The notes under the pieces are model-generated. The model worked only from the letters and a program-made list of their open reading frames with translations. It made no database searches and was not told the DNA's origin. Shown here piece by piece: positions 1 through 7,924 of a stretch of DNA of 64,000 bases. The DNA is from Metapseudomonas resinovorans DSM 21078. Its GTDB lineage: Bacteria; Pseudomonadota; Gammaproteobacteria; Pseudomonadales; Pseudomonadaceae. Both the position numbers and the translations under genes were made by a program. The DNA is taken from positions 310,001-374,000 of the forward strand of contig NZ_AUIE01000001.1 in NCBI RefSeq assembly GCF_000423545.1. Direction: 5' to 3'. How positions within the stretch are numbered: position 1 is the first letter of the stretch; every line of letters starts with the position of its first letter.

Positions 1-33
1 GCGTCGCTGACGCTGTTCAATAAGCTGGGCTGA
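1..33 (+). CDS. flgL: 3' end of a gene, probably flgL (hook-filament junction protein), cut by window start
   Basis: An open frame enters from the left edge and ends at a TGA at 31-33. The last residues read ASLTLFNKLG. FlgL/HAP3 proteins characteristically end in a short helix with an L-x-LF motif, and in Pseudomonas flgL lies directly upstream of the flagellin glycosylation genes and fliC, as here. Only ten codons are visible, so the call rests on that motif plus gene order. The next gene starts 32 bases downstream with no terminator in between, so read-through is likely. Confidence 0.5.
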   Translation, partial: ASLTLFNKLG

Positions 34-65
34 TTGGCACGCCGCCGGAGCCTTGGGGAGCGGGA

Positions 66-1397
66 ATGAATATCGGTGTTTTCGGGGCGGGTTACGTCGG
101 CCTGGTGCAGGCTGCCGTGCTGGCCAACGTTGGCCACAACGTGCTGTGCATTGAAAGCGATGCCGGCAAGCGGGCGATGCTCGAGCGTGGCGAGGTGCCG
201 ATCTTCGAGCCCGGCCTGACGGGTATGGTGCAGTCCAATGTCCAGGCGGGGCGCCTGCGCTTCTCCGGCTCGCTGGAGGACGCCGTTCGCCATGCCCGGG
301 TGCAGTTCATCGCCGTCGGCACGCCATCCGATGCCGAAGGGCAGGCGGACCTCAGCCAGGTGTTCGAGGTGGCCAGGGGCATTGCCAGCGTCACCGGAAA
401 CGACCAGGTCGTCATCAACAAGTCCACCGTGCCGGTGGGCACCGCCGACGAACTGCAGGCCTTGATGAGCCAGGTCCTTGCCGAGCGTGGTCGTCGCGAA
501 CTGCACATCGACGTGGTGTCCAATCCCGAGTTCCTCAAGCAGGGCGCGGCGGTGAGCGATTGCCAGCGGCCCGACCGGATCATCATCGGTTCCAGCGAGC
601 CCGCCAGCATCGAACTGCTCCAGGAGCTCTACAACCCGTTCAACCGCAATCGCGAAAAGATCATGGTCATGGATCGGCGCAGCGCCGAGCTGACCAAGTA
701 CGCGGCCAACTGCTTCCTGGCCACCAAGATATCTTTCATGAATGAGATGGCGGGGCTTTCCGAACTCTTCGGTGCCGATATCGAAGCGGTGCGCCGTGGC
801 ATTGGCGCCGATCCGCGCATCGGCTACGACTTCATCTACCCTGGCTGCGGCTACGGCGGCGCCTGCTTCCCGAAGGATGTGAGCGCGCTGAAGGCATCGG
901 CAAAAACCGCCGGCCACGAGCCAGCGATCCTGCATGCGGTGGCCACGGTCAACGAGCGGCAGAAACGCAAGGTCGGCGAAAGCATTCACCACTACTACGG
1001 CGGCGATCTGCGCGGCCGGGTCATTGCCCTGTGGGGCCTTGCCTTCAAGGCCAACACCGGGGATATGCGCGAAGCGCCGAGCCGGACCTTGCTGGAGCAG
1101 CTCTGGCGGGCCGGCGCGCAGGTTCGCGCCTACGACCCGGAGGCAATGCCGGAATGCCGTCGCCTCTACGGCGAGCGGCCTGACCTGGTCTTGCTGGACA
1201 GCAAGGAAGAAGCGCTTGAAGGGGCCGATGCGCTGGCCATCGTCACCGACTGGCAGAGCTTCAAGGCGCCGGATTTCGACCTGATCCGCAATACCCTCAG
1301 AGACGCCCTGATCTTCGACGGGCGCAACCTCTACGATCCCCGCGTGATGCAGCGCTACGGCCTGCGCTACCACTCTATCGGTCGTCTCCCGGCCTGA
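66..1397 (+). CDS. ugd: UDP-glucose 6-dehydrogenase family protein
   Basis: This gene encodes a 443-residue nucleotide-sugar dehydrogenase that would oxidise UDP-glucose to UDP-glucuronate with two NAD+ in the cytosol. The N-terminal Rossmann fold shows GAGYVG near residue 7. The central domain carries the catalytic cysteine at about residue 267 in GGACFPKD, and the C-terminal UDP-binding domain has GLAFKANTGDMREAPS. Length is normal for the family. The ATG follows a GGGGAG ribosome site at about 55-60. It starts 32 bases after the putative flgL stop and ends about 150 bases before rfbF, upstream of the sigma-54 site there, so it may belong to the flgKL transcript rather than the sugar operon. 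A GDP-mannose or UDP-HexNAc dehydrogenase is possible because the family is hard to split by eye, but UDP-glucose is the best guess. Confidence 0.82.
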   Translation: MNIGVFGAGYVGLVQAAVLANVGHNVLCIESDAGKRAMLERGEVPIFEPGLTGMVQSNVQAGRLRFSGSLEDAVRHARVQFIAVGTPSDAEGQADLSQVFEVARGIASVTGNDQVVINKSTVPVGTADELQALMSQVLAERGRRELHIDVVSNPEFLKQGAAVSDCQRPDRIIIGSSEPASIELLQELYNPFNRNREKIMVMDRRSAELTKYAANCFLATKISFMNEMAGLSELFGADIEAVRRGIGADPRIGYDFIYPGCGYGGACFPKDVSALKASAKTAGHEPAILHAVATVNERQKRKVGESIHHYYGGDLRGRVIALWGLAFKANTGDMREAPSRTLLEQLWRAGAQVRAYDPEAMPECRRLYGERPDLVLLDSKEEALEGADALAIVTDWQSFKAPDFDLIRNTLRDALIFDGRNLYDPRVMQRYGLRYHSIGRLPA

Positions 1398-1442
1398 TCG
1401 ATCCCCCAGGATATCCACTCCGGCGAAAGCCTCTCGGCCGGG

Positions 1443-1458
1443 TGGCCTGCTTATTGCA
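1443..1458 (+). promoter_or_regulatory. Sigma-54 (RpoN) promoter for the CDP-sugar operon
   Basis: TGGCCTG-CTTA-TTGCA has the invariant GG (1444-1445) and GC (1456-1457) separated by exactly ten bases, close to the consensus TGGCACG-N4-TTGCW. It lies about 90 bases upstream of rfbF in the only sizeable gap of this part of the locus. In Pseudomonas such sites are activated by FleQ in flagellar operons. The sequence match is strong; the FleQ link is inferred. Confidence 0.75.
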
Positions 1459-1547
1459 GAACCTGGGCATCGAACAACAGCATGCCGACTAATTGACAGG
1501 TCGGTACGCCAGGGAGAGCACGCTCCCCTGGCCCCAAGGGGGTAGTG

Positions 1548-2315
1548 ATGAAGGCGGTCATTCTTGCCGGAGGCCTGGGCACTCGCATCAGCGAGGAGTC
1601 CCACCTCAAGCCCAAGCCGATGATCGAGATCGGCGGCAAGCCAATCCTCTGGCACATCATGAAGATCTACTCCCATTACGGCATCCAGGATTTCGTCATC
1701 TGCCTGGGCTACAAGGGCTACGTGATCAAGGAGTACTTCGCCAACTACTTCCTGCACATGTCCGATGTCACCTTCGACATGTCGAAGAACACCATGGAAG
1801 TCCATCAGCGCTACGTCGAGCCCTGGCGGGTGACGCTGGTCGACACCGGGGAAGAGACCCTGACCGGTGGCCGCCTGCGTCGCGTCCGCGAGCATCTCGG
1901 CGACGAGCCGTTCTGCTTCACCTACGGCGACGGCGTGGCGGACATCGACATTGGCGCGCTGGTGGATTTCCATCATTCCCACGGCAAGCCGGCCACCGTG
2001 ACCGCCATCCAGCCGCCGGGGCGTTACGGCGCGCTGGGCCTGGATGAGGAGCGGGTCGGCAGCTTCCAGGAGAAGCCTGCCGGTGATGGCTCCTGGATCA
2101 ATGGTGGCTTCTTCGTGCTCGATCCCTCGGTCATCGACTATATCGACGGCGACCAGAGCAGTTGGGAAGGGGCGCCCTTGATGCAGCTGGCGGCCGATGA
2201 CAAGCTCATGGCATTCCGCCATCGCGGCTTCTGGCAGGCCATGGATACCTTGCGCGACAAGAATCAGTTGAACGACCTCTGGTACGGCGGCCGCGCGCCC
2301 TGGAAGGTCTGGTAA
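1548..2315 (+). CDS. rfbF: Glucose-1-phosphate cytidylyltransferase
   Basis: The protein (255 residues) should transfer CMP from CTP to glucose-1-phosphate, giving CDP-glucose, the first step of CDP-6-deoxyhexose synthesis. The nucleotidyltransferase signature AGGLGTR is at residues 6-12, followed by [12 protein letters not shown], and the Asp motif FTYGDGVAD lies near residue 125. Length matches RfbF/AscA. A GTG lies one codon upstream, but the ATG at 1548 gives the family-typical start MKAVILAGG and sits five bases after AAGGGGG. It is the first gene after the sigma-54 site, and its stop overlaps the rfbG start (TAATG), so the two are translationally coupled. RfbF and RfbG side by side define the CDP-sugar branch rather than the dTDP-rhamnose branch. 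Confidence 0.92.
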   Translation: MKAVILAGGLGTRISEESHLKPKPMIEIGGKPILWHIMKIYSHYGIQDFVICLGYKGYVIKEYFANYFLHMSDVTFDMSKNTMEVHQRYVEPWRVTLVDTGEETLTGGRLRRVREHLGDEPFCFTYGDGVADIDIGALVDFHHSHGKPATVTAIQPPGRYGALGLDEERVGSFQEKPAGDGSWINGGFFVLDPSVIDYIDGDQSSWEGAPLMQLAADDKLMAFRHRGFWQAMDTLRDKNQLNDLWYGGRAPWKVW

Positions 2316-3391
2316 TGGGCCAATTCGCCGAGCGTTATCGCGGGCGCCGGGTCCTGGTTACCGGGCATACCGGCTTCAAGGGCAGTTGGCTGACCGCCTG
2401 GCTGGTCGAACTGGGGGCCGAGGTGACTGGCGTATCCCTGCCTGTGGAGGCTGATGGCGACGCCCGCCACTGGACAGCGCTGCAACTGCCGGTAACAGAC
2501 CTGCGCGGCGACATCCGCGACGCCGAATTCCTGCGCGGAGTAGTCGCGGCCCAGCGTCCCGAAATCGTGTTTCACCTGGCTGCCCAGTCCTTGGTCCGGC
2601 CGTCTTACCGCGACCCGCTGCTTGCCTGGTCCAGCAACGTCATGGGGACCGCCAACGTGCTGGAAGCCTGCCGCCAGGTAGAAGGCGTCGAGGCCGTGCT
2701 GGTGGTGACCACCGACAAGGTCTACGAGAACCATGAGTGGTCCTGGGGCTATCGTGAGTCTGACGGGCTGGCCGGGTACGATCCCTACAGCGCCTCCAAG
2801 GCTGCTACGGAGTTGCTCTGCGACAGCTACCGCAAGTCCTTCTGGCAGGAACGGGGCCCGCTGCTGGCCACCGCGCGGGCCGGCAACGTCATCGGTGGTG
2901 GTGACTGGGCGGAAGATCGCCTGATTCCCGATCTGGTACGTGCCGTTCAAGCGGGCCGCGAGCTGGAAATCCGTTCCCCTTCGGCCACCCGGCCCTGGCA
3001 GCACGTGCTGGAGTGTCTCTCCGGCTACCTCTTGCTCGGCCAGCGCCTGCTGGAGGGTGATCGTGCCTGCGCCGAGGCCTGGAACTTCGGTCCTTCACCC
3101 GAGGCCAACCGACCGGTGGCGCAAGTGCTCGATGCGCTGCAGCGGCACTGGCCGGCCCTGGGTTGGCGTGCCACGTCCAGTGATGGCCTGCACGAGGCCC
3201 AACTGCTCTACCTGGACAGCGCCAAGGCGCGGGCGCGCCTGCGCTGGACGCCGGTCTGGGCGCTGGAGACTGCCCTGGAAATAACCGCTGACTGGTATCG
3301 CCGCGACCTCGCCGGCGAGGGGCCAGCCACTTTCGAACAACTGAAACGCTTCGGCGAGGCGGCGCGCCAGGCGGAGTGTGTATGGGCTTGA
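2315..3391 (+). CDS. rfbG: CDP-glucose 4,6-dehydratase
   Basis: This is a 358-residue short-chain dehydrogenase/reductase of the extended NDP-sugar dehydratase class. It converts CDP-glucose to CDP-4-keto-6-deoxyglucose using bound NAD+. The NAD-binding motif is GHTGFKGSW near residue 17, the active-site triad includes VTTDKVY and YDPYSASK (Y-x3-K), and the length is normal. It overlaps rfbF by one base and the next gene by about ten bases, so the genes form a tight operon. No RfbH-type 3-dehydrase is present nearby, so the product is probably not funnelled into 3,6-dideoxyhexoses such as paratose or ascarylose. Its 4-keto group is the substrate for the epimerase, methyltransferase or aminotransferase encoded downstream. 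Confidence 0.92.
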   Translation: MGQFAERYRGRRVLVTGHTGFKGSWLTAWLVELGAEVTGVSLPVEADGDARHWTALQLPVTDLRGDIRDAEFLRGVVAAQRPEIVFHLAAQSLVRPSYRDPLLAWSSNVMGTANVLEACRQVEGVEAVLVVTTDKVYENHEWSWGYRESDGLAGYDPYSASKAATELLCDSYRKSFWQERGPLLATARAGNVIGGGDWAEDRLIPDLVRAVQAGRELEIRSPSATRPWQHVLECLSGYLLLGQRLLEGDRACAEAWNFGPSPEANRPVAQVLDALQRHWPALGWRATSSDGLHEAQLLYLDSAKARARLRWTPVWALETALEITADWYRRDLAGEGPATFEQLKRFGEAARQAECVWA

Positions 3392-3939
3392 ACCTGGCCA
3401 CTACGCCCATCGACGGCCTGGTGCGCGTCGACTGTCCTTCGCATCGTGATGAGCGTGGCGCCTTCACCCGCCTGTTCTGTGCTGACAGCCTGGCGCCCTT
3501 GCTGGGCGAGCGACGCATCGTGCAGATCAACCAGTCCCGCACCTGCGCCGTCGGTGCCGTGCGTGGGTTGCATTTCCAGCATTTTCCCCATGCCGAGATG
3601 AAGCTGGTGCGCTGTACGCGCGGCCGAGTGTGGGACGTGGTCGTCGATCTGCGCCGTGGGTCGCCCAGCTTCCTGCGCTGGCATGCGGAGGAACTGAGCG
3701 CTGAGAACCAGCGCATGCTGGTGATTCCGGAAGGGTGTGCCCACGGCTTCCAGGTACTGGAGACCGACAGCGAGCTGCTGTATCTGCACACCGAGTTCTA
3801 CCGCCCCGACGCCGAGGGCGGTCTGCGCCACGATGACCCCGCACTGGCGATCGCCTGGCCGTTGGAGGCGCGCGACCTGTCGCAACGTGATCGCCAACAT
3901 TCTTTCCTCACCCCGGACTTCATCGGACTGGCCCCATGA
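3382..3939 (+). CDS. RmlC-like NDP-4-keto-6-deoxyhexose epimerase
   Basis: The 185-residue protein is a cupin of the RmlC/RfbC class, which epimerises C3 and/or C5 of NDP-4-keto-6-deoxyhexoses. The catalytic histidine lies in VRGLHFQ, followed by MKLVRC, EGCAHGFQVL and the C-terminal substrate motif GGLRHDDPALAIAWP. I chose ATG 3382 (five bases after GCGGAG) over a GTG at 3376, because this spacing is normal. It overlaps the end of rfbG. In this operon the likely substrate is a CDP sugar, whereas most characterised relatives use dTDP sugars. Whether it epimerises C3, C5 or both cannot be told from sequence. The 3' end overlaps the next start (ATGA). Confidence 0.82.
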   Translation: MGLNLATTPIDGLVRVDCPSHRDERGAFTRLFCADSLAPLLGERRIVQINQSRTCAVGAVRGLHFQHFPHAEMKLVRCTRGRVWDVVVDLRRGSPSFLRWHAEELSAENQRMLVIPEGCAHGFQVLETDSELLYLHTEFYRPDAEGGLRHDDPALAIAWPLEARDLSQRDRQHSFLTPDFIGLAP

Positions 3940-5159
3940 ACTGTCGGCATTGCCATACCGCGCTGCAGCACCCATTTCTGGACCTTGGTCATGCGCCGCC
4001 GTCCAATGCCTACCTGACCGCTGCCGACCTTGCCCGGCCCGAGCGCTATTTCCCGTTGCGCCTGTGGGTCTGCGACCAGTGCTGGCTGGTGCAGACCGAA
4101 GACTATGCCGAGGCCGGCGAGCTGTTCGATGCCGAGTACGCCTATTTCTCCTCCACCTCCAGCAGTTGGCTGGAGCACGCACGCCGCTATGCCGAGCGTA
4201 TGCATGAAAGTCTCGGACTGGGCGCGGACAGCCTGGTGATCGAGGTCGCTTCCAATGACGGCTACCTGTTGAAGAACTTCGTTGCGGCGGGCATTCCCTG
4301 TCTGGGTGTCGAGCCCACTGCGAGCACCGCTGACGCGGCCGAACGTCTCGGCATTCCGGTGCTGCGCGAATTCTTCGGCGAGGCCCTGGGCCGGCGCCTG
4401 GCGGAGGACGGTCGTCAGGCGGACCTGCTGATCGGCAACAACGTGTTCGCCCACGTGCCGGACATCAACGATTTCTCCCGTGGCCTCAAGGCCGTGCTCA
4501 AGCCCGGTGGCACCCTGACCCTGGAGTTTCCGCACCTGTTGCGGCTGGTCGAACTGGTGCAGTTCGACACCGTCTACCACGAACATTTCTCCTACCTGTC
4601 GCTCTACAGCGTCGAGCGCATCCTGACGGCCGCCGGCCTGCGAGTACACGACGTCGAGGCGTTGACCACCCATGGCGGCAGCCTGCGAATCTTCGCCTGC
4701 CACCAGGAGGACGAGCGCCCCTGCTCGGCGGCAGTGGATGCCGTACTGCGGGCAGAGGCGAGCGCCGGCTTGCGTGACCTGGCGATCTACAGCGGTTTCC
4801 AGGCCAGGGCGGATCGGGTGAAGGACGATCTGCTCGGCTTTCTGCTGGAGCAGAAGCGGGCAGGGCGACGAGTCGCCGCCTATGGTGCCGCAGCCAAGGG
4901 CAACACCATCCTCAACTACGCCGGGGTCAAGCCCGACCTGCTGCCCTGGGTGTTCGACGCTGCGCCGTCGAAGCAGGGCAAGTACCTGCCAGGCAGCCAT
5001 GTGCCGATCTGCTCCCCAGAGGAGCTGGACGACGTGCGGCCCGACCTGCTGTTGATCCTGCCGTGGAACATCGCGGATGAGGTGATGCGGCAGAACGAAC
5101 GCATTCGCCAGTGGGGCGGGCGTTTCGTCACGGCCGTACCGACGTTGGAGGTCAAATGA
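3936..5159 (+). CDS. NDP-sugar C-methyltransferase (TylCIII/TcaB9-like)
   Basis: The protein (407 residues) has the three-part layout of sugar C-3-methyltransferases. There is an N-terminal zinc domain with CxxC pairs (C3/C6 and VCDQC near residue 48), a SAM-binding Rossmann domain with VIEVASNDGYLL near residue 95, and a C-terminal domain with AAYGAAAKGNT. The motif VYHEHFSY near residue 210 matches the Tyr/His active-site segment known from TcaB9. These enzymes methylate carbon next to the 4-keto group of an NDP-4-keto-6-deoxy sugar. It sits between the epimerase and an aminotransferase with overlapping stop/start codons, so a branched methyl amino sugar is a reasonable inference. The exact carbon methylated is unknown. 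Confidence 0.82.
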   Translation: MNCRHCHTALQHPFLDLGHAPPSNAYLTAADLARPERYFPLRLWVCDQCWLVQTEDYAEAGELFDAEYAYFSSTSSSWLEHARRYAERMHESLGLGADSLVIEVASNDGYLLKNFVAAGIPCLGVEPTASTADAAERLGIPVLREFFGEALGRRLAEDGRQADLLIGNNVFAHVPDINDFSRGLKAVLKPGGTLTLEFPHLLRLVELVQFDTVYHEHFSYLSLYSVERILTAAGLRVHDVEALTTHGGSLRIFACHQEDERPCSAAVDAVLRAEASAGLRDLAIYSGFQARADRVKDDLLGFLLEQKRAGRRVAAYGAAAKGNTILNYAGVKPDLLPWVFDAAPSKQGKYLPGSHVPICSPEELDDVRPDLLLILPWNIADEVMRQNERIRQWGGRFVTAVPTLEVK

Positions 5160-6280
5160 ACCCGCGTATCCAGTACACCCGGCCGTCCATCTCCGAGTTG
5201 GAGGTGCAGTACGTGACCGATGCTGCCCGCAATGGCTGGGGGCCGCGCTGCTACGAGTACATCGAGCGCTTCGAGGCTGCCTTCAAATCTCACTTGGGCG
5301 TGAAGCACGCCATCGCCACGTCGAGCTGCACTGGCGCCCTGCATATGGGCCTGGCGGCGCTGGGTGTCGGTGCCGGCGACGAGGTCATCCTGGCGGATAC
5401 CAACTGGATCGCCTCAGTCGCGCCGGTCGTGCACCTGGGGGCGACGCCGGTATTCGTCGACATCCTCGAGGACTCCTGGTGCCTGGATCCGGCTCGAGTC
5501 GAAGCTGCCATCACGCCGCGAACCAAGGCGATCATTGCCGTGCACCTGTACGGCAACCTCTGTGACATGGAAGCGCTGCTGGCCCTCGGTGAGCGCCACG
5601 GCATCCCGGTGGTGGAGGACGCGGCCGAGGCCATCGGCGCCCAATACCAGGGGCATCGTGCCGGCAGCCTGGGGCGTTTCGGGGCGTTCTCCTTCCATGG
5701 CACCAAGACCATGACGACCGGCGAAGGCGGCATGTTCGTCACTAATGATGATGAGCTGTACGAGCGTGTGCTGAGCCTGTCCAACCACGGCCGTGTGCGT
5801 GGCCAGACGCGCCAGTTCTGGCCCGACTTGCTGGGCTTCAAGTACAAGATTTCCAACCTGCAAGCGGCCCTGGGGTGTGCCCAGGTCGAGCGGATCGACG
5901 AACTGATCGAGCGCAAGCGCGGGATTCTCACGGCCTATCGACACCGCCTTGAAGGTCTCGCCGGCCTCAGCCTCAACCCGGAGCCAGCCGGAACCCGCAT
6001 CGGCGCCTGGATGCCCACCGTGGTGTTCGCTGCCGAGCTTGGTGTCTCGCGCGAACGGCTACTGGCGCGCTTCGCCGAGGACAATATCGACGCGCGGGTG
6101 TTCTTCTACCCGCTGTCGGACCTGCCGATGTTCGAGGGCTACCGGAAACCCGACGGCGGCAATGCGGCCAGCATCGCTGCACGGGCCGTCAACCTGCCCA
6201 GCTTCCACGACATGTCCGAGGTGGAGATCGATCGGGTTTGCGCGGTCATCGAGTCCCTGCACCGCGAGGCTGGCCGGTGA
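5156..6280 (+). CDS. DegT/DnrJ/EryC1 family sugar aminotransferase
   Basis: The 374-residue protein is a PLP-dependent aminotransferase that would convert a keto sugar into an amino sugar with glutamate as donor. The Schiff-base lysine is K184 in FHGTKTMTTGEGG, and the PLP-contacting motif VVEDAAEAIGAQ precedes it. An in-frame start exists upstream at 5111, but ATG 5156 overlaps the previous stop (ATGA) and gives the family N-terminus with RPSISELE. The closest look is to perosamine synthetase-type enzymes, which act at C4. A GTG start of the next gene overlaps its stop. Substrate specificity is inferred from the neighbours, not seen. Confidence 0.87.
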   Translation: MNPRIQYTRPSISELEVQYVTDAARNGWGPRCYEYIERFEAAFKSHLGVKHAIATSSCTGALHMGLAALGVGAGDEVILADTNWIASVAPVVHLGATPVFVDILEDSWCLDPARVEAAITPRTKAIIAVHLYGNLCDMEALLALGERHGIPVVEDAAEAIGAQYQGHRAGSLGRFGAFSFHGTKTMTTGEGGMFVTNDDELYERVLSLSNHGRVRGQTRQFWPDLLGFKYKISNLQAALGCAQVERIDELIERKRGILTAYRHRLEGLAGLSLNPEPAGTRIGAWMPTVVFAAELGVSRERLLARFAEDNIDARVFFYPLSDLPMFEGYRKPDGGNAASIAARAVNLPSFHDMSEVEIDRVCAVIESLHREAGR

Positions 6281-6996
6281 GCACCGTGGTGATTTCCCAG
6301 CCGATGTACTTCCCCTGGGTGGGGTTGTTCGAGCAATGGCGGCTGGCCGATGACTTCGTGTTCTTCGATGACGTGCAGTTCGCCCGCGGCTTCATCAATC
6401 GCGTGCAGTACAAGACGCCGACCGGCAGCAGTTGGCTGACTGTCCCGCTGCGCCAGCACAGCCGCGATGCGCGCATATGCGACCTGGAATGCTCGGAAGA
6501 GGGCGGTTGGCGCGACAAGCATCTGCGCAGCCTGGCGCTGTCAATGGCGGGAACGCCGTACCTGCAGGACGCCATGGGCCTCGCTGAGTCGGTGCTGCTG
6601 CGCCGCGAGCTGAGTTTCTGCGAGATGCTGATCGACGGCATGCAGGCGGTGGCTCGCTACTTCGACCTGCTGGAGGGAAAGCGGCTGCATCGCTCCTCGC
6701 AGCTCGGGTTACCGGGGCGTAAGAGCGAGCTGATCCAAAGGCTGGTGAGCCACCTGGGCGGAAGCCGCTACGTGACCGGTATGGGGGCGTTGAACTATCT
6801 CGATCACCCAGCCTGCGAACAGGCCGGTATCGAAGTCTGTTACATGGATTACCGCAAGCACGAATACCTGCAGAAATTCGCGCCCTTTACCCCCTATGTC
6901 ACCATCCTCGATCTGGTGGCCAATTGTGGGCGGGAAGGTCGGAGTTTCATCGCATCGGGCGTTAAAGGCTGGCGGGAAGCTCAGGTCGCTGGGTGA
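6277..6996 (+). CDS. WbqC-like family protein
   Basis: The protein (239 residues) has the WbqC family N-terminus VVISQPMYFPWVGLFEQ and the motif FFDDVQFARG. These proteins are common in O-antigen and flagellin-glycan loci, often beside DegT aminotransferases, but their reaction is not settled. The start is the GTG at 6277, which overlaps the previous stop (GTGA). The in-frame start at 6238 lies inside the aminotransferase and would add a tail foreign to the family. No signal peptide or membrane segment is visible. A role in modifying the new amino group of the sugar is an inference from position only. Confidence 0.8.
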   Translation: MSTVVISQPMYFPWVGLFEQWRLADDFVFFDDVQFARGFINRVQYKTPTGSSWLTVPLRQHSRDARICDLECSEEGGWRDKHLRSLALSMAGTPYLQDAMGLAESVLLRRELSFCEMLIDGMQAVARYFDLLEGKRLHRSSQLGLPGRKSELIQRLVSHLGGSRYVTGMGALNYLDHPACEQAGIEVCYMDYRKHEYLQKFAPFTPYVTILDLVANCGREGRSFIASGVKGWREAQVAG

Positions 6997-7154
6997 TGTC
7001 AAGCATGAACAAGCAGCGTGAAGACGGTTCCGCATACAAGGGAAGAGCCTGCCAGCCCGTTCTGGGAGTTTCGTCGCCGGGCCGCCCTGGTCGCCTGTCG
7101 TCTTGGGTCGAATCAGTCGTCTGCCGCTGTCGCTGGCTGGTTATCAGCATTTAA
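6996..7154 (+). CDS. Possible 52-codon ORF of unknown nature
   Basis: An ATG that overlaps the wbqC stop (TGATG) opens a frame of 52 codons up to a TAA. It has no ribosome site of its own, no recognisable motif, and an Arg/Ser/Cys-rich tail that does not look like a folded protein. It may be translated by coupling, or it may be a chance frame in a 167-base gap left by rearrangement. The rest of the gap holds only the AAGGA ribosome site of the next gene at about 7152-7156. Confidence 0.15.
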   Translation: MSSMNKQREDGSAYKGRACQPVLGVSSPGRPGRLSSWVESVVCRCRWLVISI

Positions 7155-7163
7155 GGAACTGCC

Positions 7164-7922
7164 ATGGATCAATCCAACCCACGCAATTACCTCGACGGCG
7201 AAAAACGATACTTCGCTGAAGTTGGCGATTATTTCGAGCAGAGCTCCGGCACCTTCACCGAGAAGGCGCATGCCATGGCGCGCTTCATGCCGCGTCAGTC
7301 GTTCAGTTACATGCTGGCGCGCGTCGAAATCTACAAACGTATCTTGTCTTTGCACGGCTCGGTGTTGGATTTCGGCATCCATCGCGGCGCGTCGTTCTTC
7401 ACTTGGCTGCAACTCAACGCGATTTATGAGCCCTACAACCACAACCGGAAATTCATTGGCTTCGACTCGTTCAATGGCTTCTCGATGCTGGGAGAGAAAG
7501 ATCACGGCGGTGAAGACATCGCTCTGAAATGCCAGGGCGGCATGGCGTTCTCGCAGGGTATGGCAGAGATACTTCGCGGCCTCGAGTTACACGACCTGAA
7601 CCGTCCGCTTGGCCATGTGAAAAACGCTTTCGTGATTCCGGGCGATGCCGCAGAGGGGCTCGCGCAGTACTTGCAGGAGCATCCCGAAACGATCGTGGCC
7701 ATGGCCAATTTCGGCCTGGGACTCTATCAGCCGACGTTGGAGTTGCTGTCGCAGATCAAGCCGCGACTGCAAAAAGGCAGCGTGTTGGCCTTCGAGGAAC
7801 TCAATCAAGCCAACTGGCCGGGCGAGACCCGGGCCCTGTACGAGGTGTTCAGTCCGGACGAAATCCGGCTGCTACGCGACCCAATCTGCCCGCACCTCAG
7901 CTATCTGGTTTACGGAGACTGA
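7164..7922 (+). CDS. TylF/MycF-like methyltransferase-fold protein with altered metal site
   Basis: The 252-residue protein belongs to the TylF/MycF group of SAM-dependent sugar O-methyltransferases. It has the family-like segments YLDGEKRY, FTEKAHAMARF, a glycine-rich motif I region LDFGIHRGASFF, KFIGFDSFNGF and the late motif FEELNQANWPGET. Family members typically carry D-x-D-LYEPT, which supplies metal-binding aspartate, but here the segment reads NFGLGLYQPT near residue 185. Both aspartates are replaced by glycine, so catalysis may be altered or lost. An AAGGA site lies about seven bases before the ATG, and the next gene starts two bases after the stop. It may act on the flagellin sugar, or be a non-catalytic relative. 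Confidence 0.7.
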   Translation: MDQSNPRNYLDGEKRYFAEVGDYFEQSSGTFTEKAHAMARFMPRQSFSYMLARVEIYKRILSLHGSVLDFGIHRGASFFTWLQLNAIYEPYNHNRKFIGFDSFNGFSMLGEKDHGGEDIALKCQGGMAFSQGMAEILRGLELHDLNRPLGHVKNAFVIPGDAAEGLAQYLQEHPETIVAMANFGLGLYQPTLELLSQIKPRLQKGSVLAFEELNQANWPGETRALYEVFSPDEIRLLRDPICPHLSYLVYGD

Positions 7923-7924
7923 CT

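Noticed and set aside
37-52. TGGCACG just before ugd as a sigma-54 -24 box
   Set aside because: The matching -12 position reads CGGAG-like sequence with no GC at the required ten-base gap.
3208-4182. Long minus-strand open frame over rfbG and the epimerase gene
   Set aside because: It mirrors high-GC codon structure of the plus-strand genes and has no recognisable domain or start site.
7134-7149. TGGCTGG-TTAT-CAGCA as a sigma-54 site before the TylF-like gene
   Set aside because: The GG-N10-GC spacing is right, but the boxes are poor and the start would fall a few bases before or inside the ribosome site of the gene.
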